The translations under genes and the position numbers were made by a program. This document shows positions 37,601 to 47,517 of a stretch of 64,000 bases of DNA, piece by piece. Under the pieces are notes generated by a model. That model was not told the DNA's origin, ran no database searches, and saw only the letters and a list, made by a program, of their open reading frames with translations. The stretch is taken from assembly GCA_030248135.1 (NCBI GenBank), contig JASANC010005690.1, positions 1 to 64,000 on the forward strand, written 5' to 3'. This stretch comes from Theristus sp. LFF4_11. Its lineage: Eukaryota > Nematoda > Chromadorea > Monhysterida > Xyalidae. Positions within the stretch are counted from its first letter, which is position 1, and each line of letters opens with the position of its first letter.

Positions 37601-40243
37601 GTGAAAAACTGCATCGCAAAATTTTATTGTTTGCTGTTTGTTTGCTAGAACATGTTTTACGCCCGTGCTTTTACGGGCTTAGAGTTTAACGAAATATGAG
37701 CTGGACAACAAATTCAGCAATTTTGACGTTTACGGCAGAGCAACAAAAGTCAAAAACACAATTTGATGAACAGGAGTCGGTTGTAAAGTGCCTCCGTCTC
37801 TCGCTGCTGGATGTTTGTTTGCGCTGCTTTTGTGGTCAACATTTGAAAACGTGATACAGACAATTATGAGCGTGACTCAAGTTTCCACGTTATGACGTGT
37901 CGGATTTGCAGAACTTAAATGCCCGTGGAACTAGCATTTATGTAGAACATTCGGAATTATCAGGAGGAATACCTATGGCGTAAAACACAATGGTTTACAA
38001 CAAGATGTTCACCACTTGAAAGCAAACTGACCCATAGAGCGCATTTGTGCTGCGTGTCTTCGACGAGCGACTGAATGACGAGCACGGAATGCTCGAGCGT
38101 GTCTGCGCCTATGTTCGTGTTATCGTTGCAATCCAAGAAGCAGCCGCCTTCGGCAGGTGCCGACAACGACGACGACTGCATCGACAACTTGAATGTTCGA
38201 CTGCGATCGAATTTTTCCGACGCACGAAAATCGCCGATTTGCGATTGAAGATTGGAGAGGCCGCGAATGGCTGCAAAACAATTGAGTACAAAAACATTGC
38301 AATTGATTGAAGATTTTTCTTGAAAGAAAAAAACAAAATATAGAAAATGATGGCTCTTCACGAAATTGTTGTAGCGCACGCAAAACATGATTTACCGCTT
38401 TGCTTAGCGACTGTGCGAATTGAAATTGGCGGCGTTCAATGTTTGTCATTCGTCCTTCACATTTTTACTATACATTGTAGTTGTATGTTTGTTTTGTTCA
38501 TGCGACTGAATCAACATGATACAATTGGACGCTTCAGACGTAAAAGTTTTCAAAACTTTTTACAACAAACATTTTCAGTTTTAATGCAAAATACCGCAAA
38601 GCTTTTTGTCCAGTCAAACGCGGCGCGTCAATAATAAACAAAAGGTACAATGTAGACTCGTAACTTATTTTCTGTGTGTTGCATTTAAAAAAGGGGTTTC
38701 AACTTTTCGATTTCTTCAAGTTTGGCAAAGATGAAAAAAACATAAAAATGCGCCGGCTGGCACGGCTGAACAAGCAAGATCAATTTTGTAAAACGGCCCT
38801 TTTCAAAACCTGAACTAATATGTTTGCAAGACACTCAGACAACAAAAATTATAATAAAAATTATCGTTTTTGCATTCACATATTGCGGTATCTATTTGCA
38901 GATAAACTGAGAAAGACTCGGACTGATTAGTCAAAATATTTACAGATAAACGAAAAGCATAGCAGCAGTCCCTAATGAGCCGCCATTCATACACAACACT
39001 GCAATGTGAATGTCAAAAACGTTATTTGTCAAATAAACTGTCCCAAATGTTCAGCTTGTACTATTGTACACAAAATAGTCCACAGGGGGAGCACATTCTT
39101 GATGAATCTTGAATTGATTTTTGATGATAGATACTGTGTGCTGTTGAAATATCTTGTGTTGAATGAGCTGTATTTGTTTATTTATTTTGGAATCCTTGCC
39201 ATAAAACAACAATATTCTTGCTTGTTATTGCCATGTAAATCAAACTGGTGGTGCACATACTAAGAATATTCTGGATGTGAAAAGCTAGTATACTTGTTTT
39301 TGTTTAGCTTTAGTATTTATATAGTATATATGTTTAGTATATATATAGCTTGTTTTCATTTAGGATTGTAAAAAACTTCTTTCCAACTCAACATGTATTC
39401 GAAATTCAAACGTAGTTGTAAACAAAAGAAACAGCGTTAGCAAGCTACATGTACTGTACTGTTTGTTCTTGTGTATTCTCATGTACGGAATGACCGAGTA
39501 AACATGGCAGCTTTTTTCAGGGTGCAAGGAGCGCGCGAAATTTGAATGAAAGAAAATAGACGTTCAGAAACCAACATGTGTGCCAAATTTGACGTGTTTT
39601 TTCAGACTAATGCATTCTTCGGGCTATTATGTTCATTCTTGCTCCCTTGAACACATTGATTAGGAGTTATGTTGGCATTTTTGAAAAAGACAACTCCTAG
39701 TCTGCGACTGATCCCGCCTTGACGGGCTGCCTTTTTTATTCGGCCATACTGTAAATGCGTGCTTGTGCAAGGCGTTCGTCAATAATGCAACATTTTTGTG
39801 ACCGTCTCTTGGGACAACACACGGCAACAATGTGTCGAAATATTAAAAAACGCTAAAGGAGCATTCATAAAACAGTATTTGGTGACGCATGTTAACACAT
39901 AGCAGTGCGTCAATAAATGCTGCTTCATAAATGCATCCGTCTAAATTTTCATGCGGTTTGCAGACTGTGGGTGTACTTTTCCAACGCGTCCCCACAAATT
40001 TCAGTCTTCTATTGGATTCATGAACGCATAAATTGAAAATTCGCAGAGATGCTAGAGCTAGATTGAAGATTGGCACCTGACGTGGTGTTATGATGTTTTC
40101 AAAAGCACTACTAATTTCATGTGTCATCATAAAATCTCTCAACTGTCAAGAAGATTCAAGCTTCGTGGTGACCACTGACCTTCTTCCAGCTCGTGGTTGG
40201 TGGCTTCCATTGCTTCTCCAAATGGCCGACGCTGTTCGGTCAT
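25673..40243 (-). CDS. Kazrin: coiled coil plus three SAM domains, long C-terminal tail
   Basis: Fourteen minus-strand exons: 40243-40180, 38270-38032, 34954-34780, 30276-30152, 30052-29902, 29802-29495, 29414-28587, 28506-28394, 28323-28092, 28006-27877, 27755-27620, 27535-27250, 27145-26755 and 26640-25673. All phases agree: 1381 residues. Exon 3 (SLAHRLDTELDQCQADMASL) and exon 6 (DRKRLKTEKCDLLAQM, CELREFIRQYEQR) match the kazrin coiled coil (about 105-355). SAM1 (about 597-668), SAM2 with NLVDGRVLNQLTKKQLEKL (about 675-745) and SAM3 with WTNARLKRWLESIDL (about 760-834) follow in kazrin order. Kazrin is a scaffold at cell junctions, cytoskeleton and endosomes. The vertebrate protein ends about 100 residues after SAM3; here about 550 low-complexity residues rich in Ser, Asn, Gln and His follow. 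Retaining the last intron would stop the protein at 26681. Large introns (2-4.5 kb) hold repeats and other candidate exons. Confidence 0.92.
30974..31190 (+). CDS. Possible lysine-rich exon inside a kazrin intron
   Basis: An open plus-strand frame of about 72 codons with an ATG at 30974 (or an acceptor CACAG at about 30992) and a donor GC/gtgagc after 31190 in phase 2. Content such as CRKMIFSHRTKNLQYEMD is basic. I could not join it to the exons downstream. Confidence 0.25.
33034..33172 (+). CDS. Possible lysine-rich exon inside a kazrin intron
   Basis: Bounded by GTTGCAG (acceptor at 33032-33033) and AAG/gtcagt (donor). Reads KVMHPRVQIEGQSVIKSG and ends in phase 2. An in-phase continuation would be the frame from 33433 (RNYILRKITASVPGDKNF) ending in TGA. 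Unrecognised. Confidence 0.3.
33548..37237 (+). CDS. Putative nested lysine-rich gene, antisense to kazrin introns
   Basis: Candidate exons 33548-33661 (ATG; donor gtaagt), 33921-34175 (acceptor ATTGCAG; donor gttcaa), optionally 36019-36069, and 37103-37237 (acceptor TTCTGCAG; TAG stop). Every junction is phase 0, giving about 167-184 residues. Composition is strongly basic: MKRRKKGTACFEKK, KLAKRKAHIVTSSHQ, DKKAELERVFNACTRTMN. No domain is recognised; a nuclear protein is a guess from charge. Kazrin exon 3 (34954-34780) lies between its second and third exons on the opposite strand. The regular phase and good splice sites favour a real gene, but the exons are short. Confidence 0.33.
34588..34750. 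mobile_element. Inverted-repeat element next to kazrin exon 3
   Basis: The outer arms CTGCACTGCACTGCAAGCTG and CAAACTGCAGTGCAGTGCAG are inverted. The inner arms TTTTCTGAAAGTGACTG and CAGTCACTTTCAGA form a strong hairpin with an ACGGGA/TCCCGT top. It sits about 30 bp beyond the kazrin exon 3 donor (minus strand). A related fragment (AACGATGCAGTGCAGGATGC) lies at 56220. Confidence 0.65.
39486..39751. mobile_element. 265 bp TA-target MITE, copy 1
   Basis: The ends CGGAATGACCGAGTAAACAT and CGGCCATACTG are part of about 28 bp inverted repeats (CAGTATGGCCGAATAAA type). TA flanks both sides (39484-39485 and 39752-39753). Inner words GTGCAAGGAGCGCGCGAA and CAACTCCTAGTCTGCGACTG are shared by all copies. 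It sits in kazrin intron 1. Confidence 0.85.
39859..39935. mobile_element. Foldback element, copy 2
   Basis: GCATTCATAAAACAGTATTT and AATGCTGCTTCATAAATGC are inverted arms around GTGACGCATGTT and TAGCAGTGCGTC. A diverged copy of 5954-6038, lying in kazrin intron 1. Confidence 0.6.
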
Positions 40244-40650
40244 TTTAATTTAGATTTTTTCGGTTGTGAAATGAAACAAGTTCAAATATGAAATTGTATA
40301 ATTAATTATTGGAGTGCACCGTATGCAATCGTGTTGGTTATATTTTGAGAATTTCTTTGTCAATTTTATCATGAAATAAAAACGAGTTCATGAATAATGT
40401 CCAATAGGCAGCAGCATTTGGTAAACAATAATGGCAGCGTTATTTTGTGTGCATTTATCCGAAAAATGCATATATGAGGCAGTGGAATACTTCTTTGGCA
40501 AGTAAATGTGCTGAAATTTCGTTTGAATCTTGGCAACATGCGGATATAAGAAAGCAAAACAAAAAAATATGCAAAAAATAGTATGAGCAGAAAGCCATAA
40601 AAGTCCAAACGGGAAAAATAATCTAGGTTTTATTTAACGTGAGCCTTGGC

Positions 40651-40721
40651 GTCTCCGTGGCTTAGTGGAAAGTCCTCGACCTCTAATCCAAAAGGTATCG
40701 GGTTCGATCCCCCACGGAAGA
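40651..40721 (+). tRNA. tRNA-Arg(UCU)-like sequence, degenerate
   Basis: A box TGGCTTAGTGG and B box GGTTCGATCCC both match the polymerase III consensus at the right spacing, and the anticodon loop reads CCTCTAA with TCT as anticodon. The acceptor stem (GTCTCCG with CGGAAGA) pairs at only five of seven positions and the anticodon stem has two mismatches. It is therefore probably a pseudogene or the head of a tRNA-derived SINE. It lies about 400 bp upstream of the kazrin start, on the opposite strand. Confidence 0.5.
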
Positions 40722-41170
40722 TGACGACAGACTTTCGGTGGGTCGGTCCTTTACTACGGTTAAAGTTAATAATACAAAAATCATTTTTCAAACGTTTAAG
40801 AAACAAATGTAAGTTTCTATTGGTATTTCTGTGATAACAGTTCTGTACTTCCCAAAAATCATTTCTTTTCCTATTCAATCTATTATACTAAAAAAATACT
40901 TTGTCCGTGGAACTTTTTTGCAGTTTGAATTGGCGCTCAATTTTCCAGTTCGAGCCTATTTTGCTATTTAAGTCATCATCTGCTAAATACTCCATTTTCT
41001 AATGACAAGACACCATTTTCTAATGACAAGACAATGTTCAAATCGTTATTCTACATGACTTCGTCATCATGATGCCTTTTGCTCATTAGCAACAACTTAC
41101 ATACAATGGACAAATAGCAATTTTTGGTGCTCAAAATGTTATAATCGACTGCAAAAGATGAAATAAAAAC

Positions 41171-41522
41171 CGTCTCGATCTGGAACGCTGAAGTGCAACA
41201 ACGACAAGCGAGACAATCGCAAGAATTGCAAGAACTCGGTTGTAAACTGAAATGAGTCGCTTATGTTAGGGTAAACGGGTTGAAAGAAGCTAAATAGCAA
41301 AACAAAAGCGACCGTTTCACAATGGGTACTCAGAAAAGTGTTGCACCGTCTCATTCTGGAACGCTGAAGTGCAACAACGACAAGCGAGACAATCGCAAGA
41401 ATTGCAAGAACTCGGTTGTAAACTGAATTGAGTCGCTTATGTTAGGGTAAACGGGTTGAAAGAAGCTAAATAGCAAGACAAAAGCGACCGTTTCACAATG
41501 GGTACTCAGAAAAGTGTTGCTT
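41171..41522. repeat. Two tandem 176 bp units
   Basis: CGTCTCGATCTGGAACGCTG at 41171 and CGTCTCATTCTGGAACGCTG at 41347 begin two nearly identical units. Confidence 0.9.
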
Positions 41523-41950
41523 TTTTGTTACTAACACTCAATCAAAAAGGCCTGGCTTAGATTAATGCAAGCGCGGAAAAGTAGTAAGCATACCAAACAA
41601 AAGCGGGCGTTTTGCTACGAGTATTAAGTAAACTGTTGCTTTTTGTCCTTTTCATGCTATCAAAAAGCTTTGGCTTAGCTTAGGGTAGGCGGGCAAAAGA
41701 AGTGAACATACCAACCAAAAGCAGCCGTTTCGCAACGGGTCTTCAAAAAAAGTTTTGCATTTGTCGTCATTTTAACTCTAAAAGGCTTGGCTTAGGTTAG
41801 AGTAAGCGGGAAAAAAGTTTCAAAACAAAAGCTGGCGTTTTGCAACAATTATTCAGAAGTGTAGTCTGTTTTTCATCTTTTACACACTAAAAGGGTTGGC
41901 TCAGATAAGGGTTTAGCAATGTGTATTCAGAAAAAGTGTTTTTTCGTCAT
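41523..41950. repeat. Degenerate tandem units of about 115 bp
   Basis: Four diverged units share AAAAGGCCTGGCTTAGATTA-like and AACAAAAGCGGGCGTTTTGC-like words. They are related to the second half of the 176 bp units just upstream and lead into the Helitron-like end. Confidence 0.7.
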
Positions 41951-41959
41951 TTACACTCC

Positions 41960-42428
41960 ATCGGCAAGAAATCCCAGTTCCACAAGGAATAGATTGCAGC
42001 ATCAACAAAGATGTGGCCACGATCGATGGCGAAGCAGTGGAACGGTCCACATATAATCGATCAATTTTTAACGGGAATGACAGCGACATTGAAAAAGCTA
42101 ATAAATGAGAATTAATTTTGATTCTTTAAAAGGGAACGTCAGTTGTTTGTTGCTGATTAAAAAAAATTGTTTTTCATATTGTTGACAAAAAAGGGCGCCT
42201 TAAAACTGAAACTACTGTGATTTTCAAAAAAGTAGGAGCATCGAGTGATTCAAGAATGAACGATCATTTCTATGGTTAATCAACAACAATCGGTTAAAGC
42301 AGCTCAAAATGAAAATGCAATGCATGATTAGTCCGGGTCGTGGGCAAGGTCAAAAGGCTAAACTCCATTCAAAAATAACAGTTGTATTCAACAGCTAACC
42401 GTGCCGTAGGCACGGGTCAATTGGCTAG
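41960..42428 (+). mobile_element. Helitron-like element, copy 3 (3' end at 42428)
   Basis: Ends with AACCGTGCCGTAGGCACGGG, then TCAATTGGCTAG and a flanking T. The stretch 41970-42070 (GATTGCAGCATCAACAAAGA, then GGCGAAGCAGTGGAACGGTC) matches 11790-11880 inverted, so it is probably the left part of the same family. The 5' end may include the tandem repeats upstream. Confidence 0.65.
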
Positions 42429-44566
42429 TTGCTATAAAGTTAGTGCACTTTGTGACAAAGTGGGCCGCTTTTGAATGAATAGCGGCCCAAATTGACTTAG
42501 TCTCCAACAACAAACACAGTGAATTACATCTGCATTTTCTGAAACATGTTCTCCCCGTTTTTGCGACACGCGTTTGGTTTTGTCATCGAACTGACACAGC
42601 AATGTTTCCGGTTTGGCATCTTCTGTTTTAGTAGTTTGCCGCTTTTTCAGTTAAGCGTGGCAATTGTGCACTATTGATAAGTTGTTGAATTCAAAAAATG
42701 CTAAACCAAACGAAGCGAAGCGAACTAGCGAAGGATCAACCTGCAGATGAAGCAAGGTCTTTCAGATTTTGCGCTTTGGAATCGTCCTAACAAGAGAGGC
42801 CTGAAAAATCCAAGTGCACTTGTTGTTTTTTCGCCTTTCGCCTCTACACCTGAGCCTTTGCATCTGTCTAACAGCTGTATCTTTCATAAAATGTGTTTTT
42901 ACGACTAACCAACGTTGAAGCTGCCGGTCCAGTGGTGCGAAATTTTTGTTATGGACTGTAGGAGTAGGACTGCGGAAACCCAATAAAAATCCTCTTTTGG
43001 CATACAACGAGTTTTTGCGCTTTTCAACTTTTGTTGAAAAAAGTAAACATTTTCTGAATCATAATAACGAATGATGTTTTAATGCGTGGTGACGGACGGC
43101 GCTTTCTCAAATTGTTTAAAAGTTTGAAAAGTTGACTGGAAGAAGTAAGTATAAGCTGTTTACTTACTTTGGCGTGAAATTTTGACATGAAACAGCACAG
43201 TCATGCTGCTAATATCCAGTGGTCGTGAGCGATAGTGAAAAGTGAAAAGTGAAAAGTTGCAATTGAATATCAGAAAAGTTTTCCACATGAAAATGTTCTA
43301 GTGAAGCTCGAAAGGTAAAAACCGGACGTGCAAGTGTACGGTTGATGGATCGGTGTTTTTGTCTGATTTGGTTTTACATCTTCGGGGGTGGTTGGTATTA
43401 CATGTATCTAGATATGTTGTATGTGAAATACGTTTTTTGCTACGTTTGTGATGAGGATACAACAGCCACAAGAGTCTATGCAGTTACAAAAGGAGGTCGC
43501 TTACTGAGAAGATGTCAGCAAAAAGAAAAGTTGATTAAAAAAGTTATGGCTCTTCTTTCCGCAATCGACCGAATGACGCAACTGAATCGTGTGAGAGTAG
43601 TTTGTAATGAAACAAAAAAGTAATGAATGGCACCGCGCACTCACTGTGCGTCAGAATTGCTTCGTATCAGCTAAACACGACAAAATGGAAATAAATAGGG
43701 CAAAAACAAAAAAGATCGCGGGTTTTCAAAGTTAGCTTCAAAAGTTTTTGGTGTTTCACAGAGAAAATAAATAAGACGCGTAAAATACCGGTTTTAAACA
43801 ATGCGTGTGACGCGAAGCTTCAGGCTTGGAGCACATGTAAAATGACAAATGCAAAAAAACCGCTCGATAAATGTCGCAAATTTCACGGTGGTCTCAAAAA
43901 AAGCAACGAACGAACGGAAAACGACTATGAAAAGCACCTTTGCCCAGATTTGAGTCTGCCCAAACGTGAAAAGAACGGTGGTAAAAATATTGCTAGCAAA
44001 ACGTAAAAACAGGACGCGCATAAAGAGAAACGAGCACGTTTTTAGGATTGATAGCCTGTCTGAGTGCGAATGACATGACAAGTGTACATGCACGATGCCT
44101 CATATTAGCTGTAATGCAGTAGTTGAGCAAAACATCATATCACAACACTGACTGAACTCTTTAAAATCGGTCAAAAGAATTTGTTCAGCAAAAAAATGTT
44201 CAGTAAAGGAGAATCTGGAGTGAACTTTTGAAATATCATACCAAGGTTTGCCTAAAATGACGATTTTGCATTTGGCCGATTCACCAAAAATGTGCTACAC
44301 TGGAGACCAAAAAACTTTTACCCTGATTCATAAACGGGGCGTCGTAAATCCGTTTTCCGTCTGTACGCATGTGCTGTGTGAAAACAAAATATGTTTATTG
44401 GGCACTAAAAAACGGAACGAATCAATTGACCAATAACAAATTTCGTCAGTAGTCTTTTTCCGTCTCGATAAACGTACGCAAAATCGCTACCCAATCTTAC
44501 GAAAGGGCTTCTTGCACAATGAAGAACAAACCTTGATTGCACTAGTTTCTGACACTCCATCAAGGC
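42429..44566. other. Intergenic DNA, no supported gene
   Basis: Contains scattered short frames. One (43346-43623, plus) has a hydrophobic start and a basic end (GGRLLRRCQQKEKLIKK) but no splice context. A small triple repeat GTGAAAA lies near 43230. No terminal repeats seen. Confidence 0.4.
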
Positions 44567-44730
44567 GTTATTCGTCGCAGACTAGGAGTTGTCGATAAGA
44601 ATGCCAAGAGTTCCCAATCGTGTGTGCAAGAGAGAAAGAATGAACAGAATAGAACGAACGATGAATTAGTTAAAAAATCACGTCAAATTTGACACACAGT
44701 TATTGGTTTTCTGAAGGTCTTTTTAATTCA
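44567..44730. mobile_element. 265 bp MITE family, degraded copy
   Basis: Contains CGCAGACTAGGAGTTGTC, GTGTGTGCAAGAGAGAAAGA and CACGTCAAATTTGACACACA in the order of the copy at 57927-58191, but the inverted ends are lost. Confidence 0.6.
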
Positions 44731-45201
44731 AAATTCAATTTAAAAAGATGCCTTGAAAAAATGGGCCATTCCGTACCGGTAGGCAGCTATAGGCGGATAG
44801 TGGTGGGGAGACAGTGAGGCAGACAAAAACAATGTTTTGGCTTTGAACAGAGCCACTTTGCAACATTGTGACTTGCAAATGTGCCAACGTGAATGACAAC
44901 CGTGACGAATGAGACAGAACACTTGCGAACAAATGAATAATAACCCAAGCATTGTCTCCGTTATGAACAAGCACACGACTCAACCGCTTTTGTGCATCCC
45001 GAAAGTGCTTCAGTCTGGCTTACAGCCAGCATTACCATTAACTACGGGAGACACGCAATGATAACAACGCAAAGCAAAAGACATATCCAGTGGCTTTGCT
45101 TTGTTTCAAATACAAAAGCATGCATGTACGCTGTTAGTATACACGCTGGACACAACTGCGAACATGCGACCTGTGTTTTCAATATTTGCTTGCGTTTGCA
45201 G

Positions 45202-45343
45202 TGCTGTGACTCGCGTCCAAACTGTGAACCAACAAACGAATGGCAAAAAGGACGACGCCGCAAAATGCGTTGTTGTTGGAGTTTTAGGCTTCGAACTCGA
45301 GCAAGGAATCAACGGGATGAAAAGATTAGAAGGACATTATTAA
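45202..45343 (+). CDS. Possible terminal exon, unrecognised
   Basis: Behind a GTTTGCAG acceptor, a frame of 47 codons ending in a stop reads AVTRVQTVNQQTNGKKDD, then CVVVGVLGFELEQGING. It looks coding in style but has no partner exon or known family. Confidence 0.22.
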
Positions 45344-46281
45344 TATCAGTAACCAACCAGCATGCGTAGAGTATGGAGGAGCGCATGCTTGCGGTGTGCT
45401 ACTTCGCATGCCCGCCGGTTACAATTTCTTCTCATAATAAGCTGCATCTGCATTATTAGTCGTATTGCTAATAAAGTACCGGTAAACGAACACATTCCAT
45501 TGCAAAATTGTCAAAACTTCGGTTAGGCAAAGTAGTTGTTTACTGTTTGTATTGCGGACGTCTCGATAAAGTGTTCACACAACTTTGTTTAACCGACGTA
45601 ACCGTCAATTGCAACACACTGGTCCCGTTTCAAAACATTTTGCCAAACGCTCCCAAACGCTCCATCTCTGTGGATTGCCACTGGCACCCAGACATTTTTG
45701 TTCGGTGCCACCGAAAGCCGCAAGAGATGGACCGTTTGGCTAAAATATTTTAAAAAAGTTTAATTGGAAACAGATTTCAGTGAACACAAACAAAAAATGA
45801 TGACATTTCAAGGAATTTTCATGTATGTTCGTTACGACACACAAATTAACCAAAAACCTTATAATCCGATGCTCGCAGAGCTTTGCTTTCTGTAACAGCA
45901 AAACCCTGTTCGGAAATGTGTATAATTATTCAAATTTAATTGAAACAGACCATATGGATTTGTATCAAAGCCCTTGGGCATCTTGTGCTGGCTTATTATT
46001 TCATTAGGATATTTGTATATCCACTATCTGAATAGAATACTCAATGTATCATGCTATCTAGATACATATCTCCAAATGCGCGTTCTTTACCTTTAAACAT
46101 GCATATGGATCAAGGTTTTCAATTCAAACAAATGGGCGTACCACCATCAAAACTAACTAAAATCTCCACTAAAGTCTTTGAATTTGCTTTAGTTTTGAAC
46201 CAATCAATCAATGCACATACCTTCAGCTGGCAGGAAAATAAAACATGCAGTCGAGCACATGAGAATCGTTCGCATCGCCAC

Positions 46282-46583
46282 TAGGGATGTTGCGGGCCAA
46301 GACTTTCGCCTGCGGGTCGGGCCTGTGGGATTTTAGGGTTTTGCTGCTTGTGCCTGCGGGGCGGGTCAGGTTTTTGCCTTTTAATGTCTTGGGCCTAGTT
46401 TTTCTATGCGCGTCGGGCCTGGCGCTGGGGCGAACCCTGGCTATCTTGTCTGGGCCCGACCCGCAGAATGGGGTGAGGCCGAGGCCAAAAAACCGTGCGG
46501 GTTGGGTGAAGAGTCAAGACCAGCAGGTCCGTTCCGCAAGTTGCACGGGCCATGACCCGCGCCCTTGGCTCACAACATCCTTA
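46282..46583. mobile_element. hAT-like GC-rich MITE, copy 2
   Basis: The ends TAGGGATGTTGCGGGCCAAG and GGCTCACAACATCCTTA are inverted. The flanks ATCGCCAC (46274-46281) and ATCGCAAA (46584-46591) look like an imperfect 8 bp target duplication, as expected for hAT. The interior is made of GGGCC and GCGGG words, as in copy 1. Confidence 0.72.
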
Positions 46584-47517
46584 ATCGCAAAAAAAACAAT
46601 AAAAAGCAATTCTTGGTGAAGGAATTTTAAAAGGACGTACTGTGTTTTTTTCTGTTTTTTTCCAATGTTTTCTTATGTTTTTTTCTAAATTTTTCTACTT
46701 TTTTTAATTTAAAATTTCTAAATAAAAACTCCAAATCTAATTGTTTTTCTAAATAATAAACCTAAACTTTTCTGATGGACGATTAGACGTAATTTGAAGA
46801 ATTTGTGACATTTTGCAAAAGTCTATGGATTTTCTACTCCAGTCAGACAGACAGAAGTATCTGCTTTTTCATGTAGGAAAACGAAAGTAAACTTTATTAA
46901 AACGACTTTTCTTTGAATTTCTCAAATCTTACCTGCAACAGTGGTTTTATTAAGGTATTTTTATTGCTGTTAAATAAACTTCTAGTTCAGAAAGCCACGT
47001 ATCATAAAAGGTTTTGCACATTACTGTGCGTTTGAAAATCACTCATTTACTGCCAGGCCATAAAAGGCCTGTCTAAAATGTTTAGTCTTTTCCAATACTT
47101 AGACAAAAAATGCTTGGAACCGCTCTGCGACACAAATATATGTAAATTATTTGATAAATATGCACGTTGGGTCAGCTCTCCTTCTGTCAACCAAGTTTGC
47201 AAGTTGTGCACTTGTTTTCTTTGCTCGTCTTTCTGAAGCCCTTCGGGGCTGTTATCTGAAAAAACATTCGCTGCTCCAGTTAAACCGCTCTAAATGATAT
47301 TTGCTGCAATCCACATGGCGAATGAACGAGAAAAAAAGTTATTGGCAGCTGAAGCGTATTTGAATATGCTTTTTTAACCGTGTTTTACTCCGTTGAAATG
47401 TATTTTAGAGTGATGGCATTGGCAACAATGGTCTGTCAAATCACTGTCAAAGGCGGCGCGTATCACCAATCGTATCACAGCAGCAGCCAGACGCCCAGGC
47501 CCCAGCGCGCTCGTGCC
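46584..47517. other. Downstream region of the DEG/ENaC gene
   Basis: AT-rich, with TTTTTCT repeats at 46640-46700. No gene recognised. Confidence 0.45.

Noticed and set aside
40651..40721. Functional tRNA gene
   Set aside because: Too many mismatches in the acceptor and anticodon stems, so it was kept only as a tRNA-like sequence.
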